Below are positions 32,099 to 39,016 of a DNA stretch of 47,319 nucleotides, in pieces. Below the pieces are notes generated by a model, which was not told the origin of the DNA, ran no database searches, and saw only the letters and a program-made list of their open reading frames with translations. The number at the start of each line of letters is the position of its first letter. Within the stretch, counting starts at the first letter, position 1. Origin of the DNA: Corynebacterium sp. (GTDB taxonomy: Bacteria; Actinomycetota; Actinomycetes; Mycobacteriales; Mycobacteriaceae); assembly GCF_030535495.1 (NCBI RefSeq), contig NZ_JAUNRW010000007.1, positions 1 through 47,319 on the forward strand. Direction: 5' to 3'. The translations under genes were made by a program, and so were the position numbers.

Positions 32099-32785
32099 TT
32101 AAGCCTGCGCCTTCCGCTTCCCCTGCCGCCAGGCGCGGAAGAACATGAGCGCGAGGAGTCCCAGGGTGATCCACAGCAGGTAGCGGTTGATCACCTCGAC
32201 GACCTCGAGCACCTGCTCACCGTAGGTGAAACCGAGCCACAGGAACAGGCCGTTGACGGCCAGAACAGAGAGCACGTTGACGGCGAGCATGATGACAAAG
32301 CGGATCTTCAGCAGGCCGGCAACGGCGTTGACAATGGTGTTGGGAACCGGTCCCGGCAGGTAGCCCAGCGGGATGAAGGCGAGGGTGCCGGCGTACATCT
32401 TCCGCGATTCCGCGGCGACGGCGCGCTGGAAGAAGCGGTGCGCGCGGGGCATGTACTGCAGCGACATGTCGATGAACTCCATGCCCCACTTGCGGCCCAT
32501 CGCCCAGTAGACGGGCATGAATTTCACTGCGCCGATGACGGTGCACAGCAGATACACCCACCACACGCCGTTGCCCACCGAGGCGTTGGCACCCGAGACA
32601 ACGGCGGAGGTGTAGCCGCCGACGGCGAGGGTGTAGATGAGCGGGTGCGACAGCAGCCAGGCACGCAGCGGGATGAGCGCCAGTGCCCACAGCCCCATGA
32701 GGATGAGCGCAGTGAAAAGGATCTTGTCGGTGCGGTCGGGGTGGGCGAGAAACCCGGGGAGTTCGGGTTCGTCCTGCTTCGTCAT
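32099..32785 (-). CDS. VTT/DedA-like integral membrane protein
   Basis: This is a 228-residue membrane protein with about five or six helices. The segment KMYAGTLAFIPLGYLPGPVP, followed by NTIVNAVAGLL, resembles the re-entrant VTT (DedA/SNARE-associated) motif in which an Arg/Gly/Pro-rich loop is conserved; here the sequence is related but not classic. The C-terminus is very basic (RAWRQGKRKAQA). DedA-like proteins act in lipid transport between leaflets. It is last in a four-gene operon, and its ATG overlaps the stop of the upstream gene by four bases (32782-32785). Confidence 0.7.
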   Translation of the reverse strand: MTKQDEPELPGFLAHPDRTDKILFTALILMGLWALALIPLRAWLLSHPLIYTLAVGGYTSAVVSGANASVGNGVWWVYLLCTVIGAVKFMPVYWAMGRKWGMEFIDMSLQYMPRAHRFFQRAVAAESRKMYAGTLAFIPLGYLPGPVPNTIVNAVAGLLKIRFVIMLAVNVLSVLAVNGLFLWLGFTYGEQVLEVVEVINRYLLWITLGLLALMFFRAWRQGKRKAQA

Positions 32786-33675
32786 CTGCGTATTGACCTT
32801 GCCATTCGGGAGATTGTGTGCCGCCGTCCGCGGATCGTCTCACTGAGCGTATAGATGTTCATCGGGTCCGCCAACCCGCCGGGCCCGGCGTCGCCGATGT
32901 GCTGGATGTCGGCGCCGGCGATCTTGTTGTCGTGCGCGATGCGGCGGATGGTGGCCGGGTCGGAGGTCTCCTGGCTCGTGCCAATCGTTGTCATCACCAG
33001 TCCGCCGCGCGCATGCACGGCACGGACGATCTCCACGAGCTCATCCATGGTGAATCCGGGAACGGTTCCCACTGCCGGGACGAGGATGATGTCGGCGCCC
33101 GCGTCCAGGTAGTCCGACACCGCCTGCTTATCGACGACCCCCTCACCCACCCCGGCGCCGTGCATCTTTCCGGCGATGATGAGGCCGTCGAAAAGCTCTG
33201 TGCACAGCGCGATGGTGTCGGCGATCTGTGCGTTGCTCACCCCGGAGCCCGGGTTGCCGGTCAGGCAGAGGAAATCCGCGCCGAGCTCGCTTACCCGGAT
33301 GATGGACTCCCGCAGCGCCTGCCGGCCCGGCGCGACATCCTGGCGTTCCTCCAGCATCGTCGCAGCCTGGTCCACGGGTTCGAGGTTGATGCCCACGGGG
33401 CGCCCGACGAGCTCGCGCAGGCGCCGCACCGGATCGTCGGTGACGTCGAGCCCGTGGATGTAGGGATGCTCGACGTCGAGGAAGTTGAGCAGGATGAGGT
33501 CGGCCCCGAAGGCGCGGGCGATCTCGGCGTTGGTGATGTCGGTGATCTGCGGGATGAGCGCGGTGATGTTCTCCGCGCACACCACCCGCCCCTCGCTGGC
33601 CGCGATCGCCTGCTTGAGCTGGGCGGGTGTGAAGTCGAGGATCTCGGAGGTGTCGGCGCTGATCAGTCGTTTCAT
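32782..33675 (-). CDS. TIM-barrel-like conserved protein (DUF7916-like)
   Basis: This is a soluble protein of 297 residues whose pattern suggests a beta/alpha barrel: FGADLILLNFLDVEHPYIHG, GRPVGINLEP, LGADFLCLTGNPGSGVSNAQ, GLIIAGKMHGAGVGEGVVDK and AGADIILVPAVGTVPGFTMD. Databases, as I recall, carry such proteins as DUF7916 or under the misleading name haloacid dehalogenase-like. The repeated acidic/Gly loops at strand ends suggest a phosphate-binding enzyme. ATG 33675 overlaps the methyltransferase stop by four bases; a longer open frame to 33885 is rejected. Function unknown. Confidence 0.7.
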   Translation of the reverse strand: MKRLISADTSEILDFTPAQLKQAIAASEGRVVCAENITALIPQITDITNAEIARAFGADLILLNFLDVEHPYIHGLDVTDDPVRRLRELVGRPVGINLEPVDQAATMLEERQDVAPGRQALRESIIRVSELGADFLCLTGNPGSGVSNAQIADTIALCTELFDGLIIAGKMHGAGVGEGVVDKQAVSDYLDAGADIILVPAVGTVPGFTMDELVEIVRAVHARGGLVMTTIGTSQETSDPATIRRIAHDNKIAGADIQHIGDAGPGGLADPMNIYTLSETIRGRRHTISRMARSIRR

Positions 33676-34364
33676 CGGATGCTCCCGGGGTGTTTCATCA
33701 GTTGGAAGGCGATGAAGGCCGGTACCCGGGAGAGCTTCTCGTGCGCCTCCGGATACTTCTGCTTCATCGTCTCGGTCGGTCGTGGTTCCACGAGCTTCTC
33801 GACGACGAACCCGGCCTCCGCGAACTCGTCGGTCAGGGTGGACAGGGGGGCGCGTCGATAAGCAACCTGCAGGCCCATCGACCACGTCTCCTCGATGCGC
33901 TCGGTGGTGAAGTAGCTGCCGCCGCGGCGTCGCCAGTCATCGGTGGGATGGCCGGTGGAGAGCACGAGGCGGCCGTCATCGGCCAGGACGCGGTGCAGTT
34001 CGCGCAACACCTCCACGGGATAGTGCAGGTGGTGCAGAACGAGCGCCATGAGCACGCGGTCGACGCTGCGATCGGCCAGCCAGTCCAGCGGTTCCTCCAG
34101 GGGCTGGACGTGAAACTCCGCCTCCGGCGCGCGCCTGCGGGCCAGGCGGATGAGTTCGGAACTGGCGTCGACGCCCACCACCGACGCCCCGCGGGCCAGC
34201 AGCTCGGCGGCGTAGTGGCCGGAGCCGCAGCCGGCGTCGAGAATGTGCAGGCCGGCGACGTCGCCGAGCAGCTCGAGCAGCGCGGGGCGGTCATAGTGGG
34301 CGTTGTAGGCGCTGTCGGCGGCGTGCCGGTCGAAGGCCTCCGCGGCGCGGTCGAACATGGCCAT
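33672..34364 (-). CDS. Class I SAM-dependent methyltransferase
   Basis: This is a 230-residue Rossmann-fold methyltransferase. Motif I is ILDAGCGSGHYAAELLARG (about 41-59), the acidic residue after strand 2 is in VVGVDASSELI, and the motif-IV region is VDRVLMALVLHHLHYP. It resembles UbiE/Methyltransf_11 proteins that act on small molecules. No substrate can be read. I start at ATG 34364 (MAMFDRAAEAFDRHA, a common N-terminus for this family); MF at 34358 is an alternative. It lies between an unknown 124-residue gene (four-base gap) and the TIM-barrel-like gene (four-base overlap). Confidence 0.88.
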   Translation of the reverse strand: MAMFDRAAEAFDRHAADSAYNAHYDRPALLELLGDVAGLHILDAGCGSGHYAAELLARGASVVGVDASSELIRLARRRAPEAEFHVQPLEEPLDWLADRSVDRVLMALVLHHLHYPVEVLRELHRVLADDGRLVLSTGHPTDDWRRRGGSYFTTERIEETWSMGLQVAYRRAPLSTLTDEFAEAGFVVEKLVEPRPTETMKQKYPEAHEKLSRVPAFIAFQLMKHPGSIR

Positions 34365-34368
34365 GGAT

Positions 34369-34743
34369 TTAGGACCTGTCCTGCCAGGCGCAGGCGGCCG
34401 CGACCCCCGGCTCCGTCTCCCCGAGGTGGCTCGTGCCGTACCAGTAGGTGCCCGCCGGCAGCGCAGCAACCACGGCCGCGGTGGCCGCGCGCAGGTCGAG
34501 ATCGCTGCGGCCGTTGATGATCACCCGGTACAGCGACTCGGTGACGGGCATGTGTCCCTGCTCCTGCGCGAACTGGGTGAGCAGCATGTTGTCCGGCTCG
34601 CAGGTGAGGTCGACGATCTCACCGTGGACGGAGGCCACGTCGTACCCGGCCTCGCCCAGTGCCGCGGGCAGCTGCGCGGACACCTTTTCCCAGTCGGCGG
34701 GGCGGGCGAGGATGTTGAGATCCGTGGAGATGACTCGAGACAT
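34369..34743 (-). CDS. Hypothetical protein, 124 residues
   Basis: I do not recognise this gene. It encodes a small, mildly acidic soluble protein with no signal peptide or membrane helix. The sequence has an alternating strand/helix look (ISTDLNILARPADWEKVSAQ, then YDVASVHGEIVDLTC). A Tyr/Trp-rich turn GTYWYGTSHLGETEP and two Cys are near the C-terminus. It is the first gene of the four-gene minus-strand operon ending at 32099. The coding look is good: GC-rich third positions, ATG start, and tight spacing to the methyltransferase. A divergent AT-rich region lies directly upstream. Confidence 0.65.
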   Translation of the reverse strand: MSRVISTDLNILARPADWEKVSAQLPAALGEAGYDVASVHGEIVDLTCEPDNMLLTQFAQEQGHMPVTESLYRVIINGRSDLDLRAATAAVVAALPAGTYWYGTSHLGETEPGVAAACAWQDRS

Positions 34744-34791
34744 GGCCCCACGCTACTCCCTCCCGTGAGCATGGGGCCGTGGTCGGAGTGT

Positions 34792-34840
34792 TTAAAGTAC
34801 GTTATGAGAATTCGCGATTCGGGTCAGTTCTTAAAGTACG
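34792..34840. repeat. Direct repeat TTAAAGTACG in an AT-rich promoter-like segment
   Basis: TTAAAGTACG occurs at 34792-34801 and again at 34831-34840, offset by 39 bases. Both copies carry AAAGTAC in an otherwise GC-rich chromosome. They bracket the start of the ATPase remnant at 34804. They could be operator half-sites or leftover ends of the acquired segment. Confidence 0.5.
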
Positions 34841-35371
34841 CTTTACATCTCTCCCTGGCTGAGTTTCGACACTTCCGCGAGACACCGCCCACCACTCCTC
34901 CTGAGCACTCCTACCGGGCGTGGGTGGAGATCGGAGGCTTTCCGGCATCCACTCTTTCCACGGACCCGCACGTGACGGCACAGCTCAACGATGCACTTTT
35001 TCGATTCCATATTCACCTGCGAAATCGCGCTGCGCGGCCAGCTCCGGGACGCCGCAGTGTTCCTCAAGGTGGCACGCACCGTCGTTGATGTCATCGGCTC
35101 CCCGATTTCCGTGAACAAGATCGTCACAACGCTGGGAGGTGAAGGACACAAGACGAATTCGCCAACCGTAGACAGATTCCTCACCCTCATGGAGAACGCC
35201 CATCTCATTTACGCCTGCCACCGTTATGACACCCGCGGGCGCGGTTGGCTCCGCACGAACGGAAAACACTACGTCGTCGACCCGTCGACCATGGACCGGA
35301 TCGCCTTGGATACTGACCACGTGATCCAGGTCAATGCCGCCGACTTTCTGGCTGGCGGCGACCTGCACTGA
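34804..35371 (+). pseudogene. Remnant of a DUF4143-type AAA ATPase, frameshifted and lacking its ATPase domain
   Basis: Two reading frames join to give the C-terminal part of an archaeal/bacterial-type ATPase with a DUF4143 tail. Frame one (34804 on) gives HSYRAWVEIGGFPASTLS and QLNDALF. Frame two (34991-35371) continues FDSIFTCEIALRGQLRDAAV, then PISVNKIVTTLGGEGHKTNS, PTVDRFLTLMENAHLIYACH and RYDTRGRGWLRTNGKHYVVD. The switch occurs at a T5 run (34997-35001): one T too many breaks the frame. The N-terminal Walker domain, which should precede it, is missing. GC is lower than in neighbours. It ends one base before the trmD stop. Another reading is that the ORF at 34991 is expressed alone, but it has no good ribosome site. 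Confidence 0.75.
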
Positions 35372-36187
35372 CTACTCCAGGCCCAGGACCTTGCGGTCGG
35401 CGGCGGAGAGGTCGGCGTCGATAAGCAGCTCGGGGCGGACAGCCTGCGTACGCAGCAGCGCCTGATCGCGGCGCCACCGGTCGACGCGGGCGTGGTTGCC
35501 GGACAGCAGCACGTCGGGAACGTCGAGGTCACGCCACGTGCGGGGCTTGGTGTAGGACGGGCCCTCGAGCAGCCCGTCGGAGAAGCTGTCCTCCTCGTGG
35601 CTGCGGCGGTTGCCCAGCACCCCGGGGATCAGGCGCACCACGGCCTCGGCGATGACGAGCACCGCCACCTCCCCGCCGATGAGGACGTAGTCGCCGATGG
35701 AGACCTCGCGGACGCGGTAACGGTTGTCGGCATCGACGATGACGCGCTGATCGATACCCTCATAACGCCCGCAGGCGAAAACAATGTGATCCTCGTGCGA
35801 CCAGGCGCGCGCGTCCTCCTGGGTGAAGGGCTTCCCGGCGGGGGTGGGCACGATGAGCAGCGGACGCTCGTCGCGCTCCCCGGCCGCGTAGGAGGACTCG
35901 TCCGTGTCCACCGGCTTCTCCAGGTGCGGCAGCGAACTCTCCAGTTCCACGCCCGCGCGCCCGGCGGCGACATCATCGAGCGCGGGGCCCCACACCTCCG
36001 GTTTCATCACCATGCCGGGGCCACCGCCGTAGGGGGTGTCGTCGACGGACTTGTGCACGTCCGTCGCCCAGTGGCGCAGGTCATGGACCCCGACAGACAG
36101 TCTGCCCTGCTCGATGGCCTTGCCCAGCAGGGCGTGGCGCAGCGGGTCGAGGTACTCGGGGAAGATGGTGACGACGTCGAGCCTCAC
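35372..36187 (-). CDS. trmD: tRNA (guanine37-N1)-methyltransferase
   Basis: TrmD methylates G37 next to the anticodon and prevents frameshifting. The 271-residue SPOUT protein begins VRLDVVTIFPEYLDPLRHAL, then shows DDTPYGGGPGMVM, the knot region FACGRYEGIDQRVI and EVSIGDYVLIGGEVAVLVI, and the C-terminal RTWRDLDVPDVLLSGNHARV. An insert of about 25 residues with acidic/Ser text (ESSYAAGERDERP) lies between the first lobe and the knot, as in other actinobacteria. The GTG start at 36187 overlaps the rimM TGA. Confidence 0.96.
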   Translation of the reverse strand: MRLDVVTIFPEYLDPLRHALLGKAIEQGRLSVGVHDLRHWATDVHKSVDDTPYGGGPGMVMKPEVWGPALDDVAAGRAGVELESSLPHLEKPVDTDESSYAAGERDERPLLIVPTPAGKPFTQEDARAWSHEDHIVFACGRYEGIDQRVIVDADNRYRVREVSIGDYVLIGGEVAVLVIAEAVVRLIPGVLGNRRSHEEDSFSDGLLEGPSYTKPRTWRDLDVPDVLLSGNHARVDRWRRDQALLRTQAVRPELLIDADLSAADRKVLGLE

Positions 36188-36762
36188 AGGTCCAGCAGCC
36201 CTTCCGGCGGGGTGATCACGACGGCCTCGTTGTCGAGGTCGACGATGGGCACGATGGCGTGGACGAAGGGGACCATGGCCTCGCCGCCGCCGTCGTCGAG
36301 ACGCACCTCGAGGAGGCGGTAGGCGGTGCCGCGCACGACCCCGGTGATCTCGCCGATGTCCTCCGGCTCCGGCTGCGCGCCCTCGTAGGCGCGTGCGGTG
36401 GCCTCCTCCTCGCTCACCGCCCCGACGTTGAGCACCCGCAGGCCGATGAGTTCGTGGTCGTAGTAGGAGTCATCCTCCTCGTCGATGACCGGCTCGGCGA
36501 AAAATCGCAGTCCGCGCAGCGATTCGGCTTCCGTGCGGCCGGGAATCTCCTCGAAGGTCACCAGCAGCCGACCCTGGTGCGGGCGCACGGACTTCACCGT
36601 CAACTCGAGCGTCTTACCGGTCTGGCGACCCGACAGCACGGTCCCGACGGCGAAGCGCCCGTCCGGGTCATCCGTCGTGGGGTCGACGACGAGCTCACCG
36701 CGCACGCCGTGGGGCTTGATCACACGTCCGATCTGGACCTCATTGTCATTCACGGCCTTCAT
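36184..36762 (-). CDS. rimM: 16S rRNA processing protein RimM
   Basis: RimM helps 30S maturation by binding S19 and helix 33. The 192-residue protein has the N-terminal domain VQIGRVIKPHGVRGELVV and a C-terminal PRC-barrel domain starting at about residue 100 (YDHELIGLRVLN, then VPFVHAIVPIVDLDNEAVVI). It is coupled to trmD by a GTGA overlap. The start is ATG 36762, 23 bases from the divergent cupin gene. Note that rpsP, normally next to rimM, lies about 6 kb away at 42732. Confidence 0.95.
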   Translation of the reverse strand: MKAVNDNEVQIGRVIKPHGVRGELVVDPTTDDPDGRFAVGTVLSGRQTGKTLELTVKSVRPHQGRLLVTFEEIPGRTEAESLRGLRFFAEPVIDEEDDSYYDHELIGLRVLNVGAVSEEEATARAYEGAQPEPEDIGEITGVVRGTAYRLLEVRLDDGGGEAMVPFVHAIVPIVDLDNEAVVITPPEGLLDL

Positions 36763-36785
36763 GCTAGTCGGCTAGCCTCAACGCC

Positions 36786-37124
36786 ATGAACGTCCTTCCG
36801 CTTCTCGACGCCGCCCCCGCACCCCATCCCTCACGACCCCGCCCGGCGGTCCAGCGTCTGCTGCAGGGTGACGGTGCGAATCTCATCGTCTTCACCTTCG
36901 CCCCGGGACAGGACCTGCCGGACCACCGCTCCGCTCATCCCATCACCGTGCAGTGCGTCGCGGGCGAGCTGGACTTCACCTGTGGCGAGGAGACGGTGCG
37001 CCTGGACCCGGGTGTGGTGGTCCACCTGCCTGAGCATGTCACGCACCGGGTGGAGTGCCCCGCGGACGCCCCGGATCGCAGCATCCTCCTGCTGACGATG
37101 CTGACGGGAGAGCGCCATGCCTGA
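36786..37124 (+). CDS. Small cupin-domain protein
   Basis: This is a 112-residue single-domain cupin. The first motif appears as PGQDLPDHRSAHPITVQCVA, then GELDFTCGEETVRLDPGVVV, and the second motif as HLPEHVTHRVECPAD. His residues at about 41, 45, 79 and 82 could hold a metal. Its last eight bases overlap deoD, so it is coupled to nucleoside metabolism by context only. It begins with MNVLPLLDAAPA, whose Leu-Leu-Asp-Ala codons are a GCTTCTCGACG motif copy. The start ATG 36786 has only a weak ribosome site. Confidence 0.85.
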   Translation: MNVLPLLDAAPAPHPSRPRPAVQRLLQGDGANLIVFTFAPGQDLPDHRSAHPITVQCVAGELDFTCGEETVRLDPGVVVHLPEHVTHRVECPADAPDRSILLLTMLTGERHA

Positions 37125-37836
37125 GCTTCCCGACACCCCGCACATCAACCCGGGTGGCGCCCCGATCGCCCGGACCGTGCTGCTGCCCGGTGATCCGCTG
37201 CGCGCGAAGTTCATCGCGGAGACGTACCTGGAGGATGTCGTCCAGTTCAACGCGGTGCGCAACATGCTCGGCTTCACCGGCACGTGGCAGGGCCATGAGG
37301 TCTCCGTCATGGGTTCCGGTATGGGCATCCCGTCCATCTCCCTCTACGCGCACGAACTCATCCACGTTTACGGCGCGCAGCGTCTGATCCGGGTGGGCAG
37401 TTGCGGTGCTATGCAGCCGGACCTGGATCTCTACGAGATCATCATCGCCCAGGGAGCCTGCACCGATTCCCGCTTCCTCTCCCAGTACAACCTGCCCGGC
37501 ACCTTCGCGCCGATTGCGTCGTGGAGCCTGCTGCAGGCCATCACCGAGGAGGCCGCCCGGCAGGAGGTGAAGGTGCATGTGGGCAACATCCTGTCCTCCG
37601 ACATCTTCTACCACGCCGATGACACAGCGATCTCCCGCTGGGCCCGGATGGGCGTTCTGGGCGTGGAGATGGAGTCCGCCGGCCTCTACGCGGTGGCCGC
37701 GGAGGCCGGTGTCGATGCCCTCGGGGTGTTCACCGTCTCCGACAACATCGTGACGGGAGCGGCGACATCGGCGGCCGACAGGGAGACCGCGCTGACGCGC
37801 ATGATGGAGCTGGCGCTGCCCCTCAGCGCTATGTGA
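37117..37836 (+). CDS. deoD: Purine-nucleoside phosphorylase, DeoD (hexameric) type
   Basis: DeoD splits purine (deoxy)nucleosides with phosphate to the base and (deoxy)ribose-1-phosphate. The 239-residue protein shows TPHINPGGAPIARTVLLPGD with RAKFIAE (phosphate site Arg), GSGMGIPSISLYAHELI, IRVGSCGAMQ and EMESAGLYAVAAE (nucleoside site). The catalytic Asp is in TVSDNIVTG. It overlaps the cupin gene by eight bases. Its stop codon lies inside a GlxR-like palindrome. Its product feeds the phosphomutase-deoC pathway encoded at 39007-41060. Confidence 0.96.
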   Translation: MPELPDTPHINPGGAPIARTVLLPGDPLRAKFIAETYLEDVVQFNAVRNMLGFTGTWQGHEVSVMGSGMGIPSISLYAHELIHVYGAQRLIRVGSCGAMQPDLDLYEIIIAQGACTDSRFLSQYNLPGTFAPIASWSLLQAITEEAARQEVKVHVGNILSSDIFYHADDTAISRWARMGVLGVEMESAGLYAVAAEAGVDALGVFTVSDNIVTGAATSAADRETALTRMMELALPLSAM

Positions 37837-37847
37837 TGTATATCACA
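37832..37847. promoter_or_regulatory. GlxR (CRP-type) binding site
   Basis: TGTGATGTATATCACA matches the corynebacterial GlxR consensus TGTGANNTANNTCACA at every fixed position and is nearly a perfect palindrome. It overlaps the deoD stop codon (TGA at 37834-37836) and lies about 262 bases before the PRC-barrel gene. GlxR responds to cAMP. Target promoter and direction of control cannot be told from sequence. Confidence 0.7.
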
Positions 37848-38109
37848 TATCAAATTTCTTAACCGAATCGTCACGAAAAGTTCGAAAAACCGGCCGCCCG
37901 CCCGCCGATCCCATGTCGGATTGTGCATGCAAAATTGCTAATGCGCGGCGCGAATGCCCCCTAACGACACTTTCCAAGGCTGTCAAGGGCCAGATTCGAG
38001 CAGTGACCGACGATGGTTGACGAGGCCCGCACCGCCCCCACGCCGCTGCCCCAGATCCCTACCGTGGTGATTGTTCCACTGACGTTCCCACGAAAGGACA
38101 TTCAAGACA
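37848..38109 (+). other. Long upstream region of the PRC-barrel/DUF2382 gene
   Basis: This 262-base region is AT-rich in its first 90 bases (AAATTTCTTAACC, GCAAAATTGCTAATG) and GC-rich after that. Apart from the GlxR site at its left border it contains the 8-base palindrome TGCATGCA near 37926-37933 and GAAAGGACA about 10 bases before the start at 38110. No gene with a ribosome site is evident; a 35-codon ATG frame at 37913-38020 is noted under rejected items. Confidence 0.45.
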
Positions 38110-38967
38110 ATGGTTAACCGCAACATCGCAGACATCACCCGCGCAACCGCTTACGACGCCGACGGTGAGAAGCTCGGCTCCGTCAAGGAGGTCTACATCA
38201 ACGACGCCAGCGGCCAGCCGGATTTCGTTGAGGTCGGCCACGGCCTGTTCGGCATGGGCTCCTCCCTCGTCCCGCTGCGCGGCCACCGTCTCGATGGTGA
38301 GAACCTCAAGCTGGCCTTCACCAAGGACCGCATCGAGGACGCACCGAGCGTCGACAACGACGCCCACCTCACCGATGAGGACCAGGCCACCATCTACCGC
38401 CACTTCGGCCTGGAGTCCACCCAGAACGTCGAGACCTACGACGCTGATGTCGACACCCGCGACCGCGCCGGCTACGGCACCACCGATGACCGCCGTGATG
38501 TGGTCGACCGCGACGTGGCTGACCGCGACGTCCACGCCGGTGTCGCCGCAGACCGCGACGTGAACCGTGATGTCGCCGCAGAGGGCGAGATGGTCCGCTC
38601 CGAGGAGCGCCTCAACGTCGACAAGGAGCGCGTCGCCACCGGTGAGGCCCGCCTGCGCAAGTACGTCGTCCGCGACACCGAGACCGTCGAGGTTCCGGTT
38701 GAGCGCGAGGAGGTCCGCCTGGAGCGCACCCCGATCGACGCCGACGACGCTGCAGCTGCCCGCGGCGGCGCCCTCGCCGACGACGAGACCACCGTCACCC
38801 TCAGCGAGGAGCGCGTGAACGTGACCAAGGAGACCGTCCCGGTCGAGAAGGTCAGCCTGGGCAAGGAGACCGTCCGCGACACCGAGACCGTGTCCGAGGA
38901 TGTCGCTCACGAGGAGATCGAGGTCGAGGGTGACAACCTCAACCGCGACAACCGCGACCTGCGCTAA
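38110..38967 (+). CDS. PRC-barrel and DUF2382 (YsnF/AvaK-type) stress protein
   Basis: This is a 285-residue, very hydrophilic protein. Residues about 5-90 form a PRC-barrel (ATAYDADGEKLGSVKEVYIN, GMGSSLVPLRGHRLDG). A linker of about 60 residues is rich in Asp-Arg-Asp-Val repeats (DVVDRDVADRDVHAGVAADR). The C-terminal half is DUF2382: SEERLNVDKERVATGEARLR, KYVVRDTETVEVPVEREEV and a second unit SEERVNVTKETVPVEKVSLG. Such proteins are linked to general stress or desiccation. Ribosome site GAAAGGACA is about 10 bases before ATG 38110. It is monocistronic, with a terminator 15 bases downstream. Codons are very uniform, suggesting high expression. Confidence 0.85.
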   Translation: MVNRNIADITRATAYDADGEKLGSVKEVYINDASGQPDFVEVGHGLFGMGSSLVPLRGHRLDGENLKLAFTKDRIEDAPSVDNDAHLTDEDQATIYRHFGLESTQNVETYDADVDTRDRAGYGTTDDRRDVVDRDVADRDVHAGVAADRDVNRDVAAEGEMVRSEERLNVDKERVATGEARLRKYVVRDTETVEVPVEREEVRLERTPIDADDAAAARGGALADDETTVTLSEERVNVTKETVPVEKVSLGKETVRDTETVSEDVAHEEIEVEGDNLNRDNRDLR

Positions 38968-38982
38968 ACCACGCACCACCCT

Positions 38983-39016
38983 CCACCCCTGACGGCCCCC
39001 GGGCCATCAGGGGTGG
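38983..39016. terminator. Bidirectional-type hairpin between the DUF2382 gene and the phosphomutase gene
   Basis: CCACCCCTGA (38983-38992) and TCAGGGGTGG (39007-39016) form a perfect 10-base stem, with an inner GGCC/GGCC pairing in the loop. On the plus strand TGGTCTTTC follows. The right arm includes the stop of the convergent phosphomutase gene. Confidence 0.65.

Noticed and set aside
36763..36785. GGCTAGCC in the rimM/cupin gap as a DtxR site
   Set aside because: Too few matches to the 19-base DtxR consensus; only the central palindrome is present.
37913..38020. 35-codon ATG frame in the region before the PRC-barrel gene
   Set aside because: No ribosome site, an unusual Cys/Lys-rich start unlike neighbours, and no recognisable homology.
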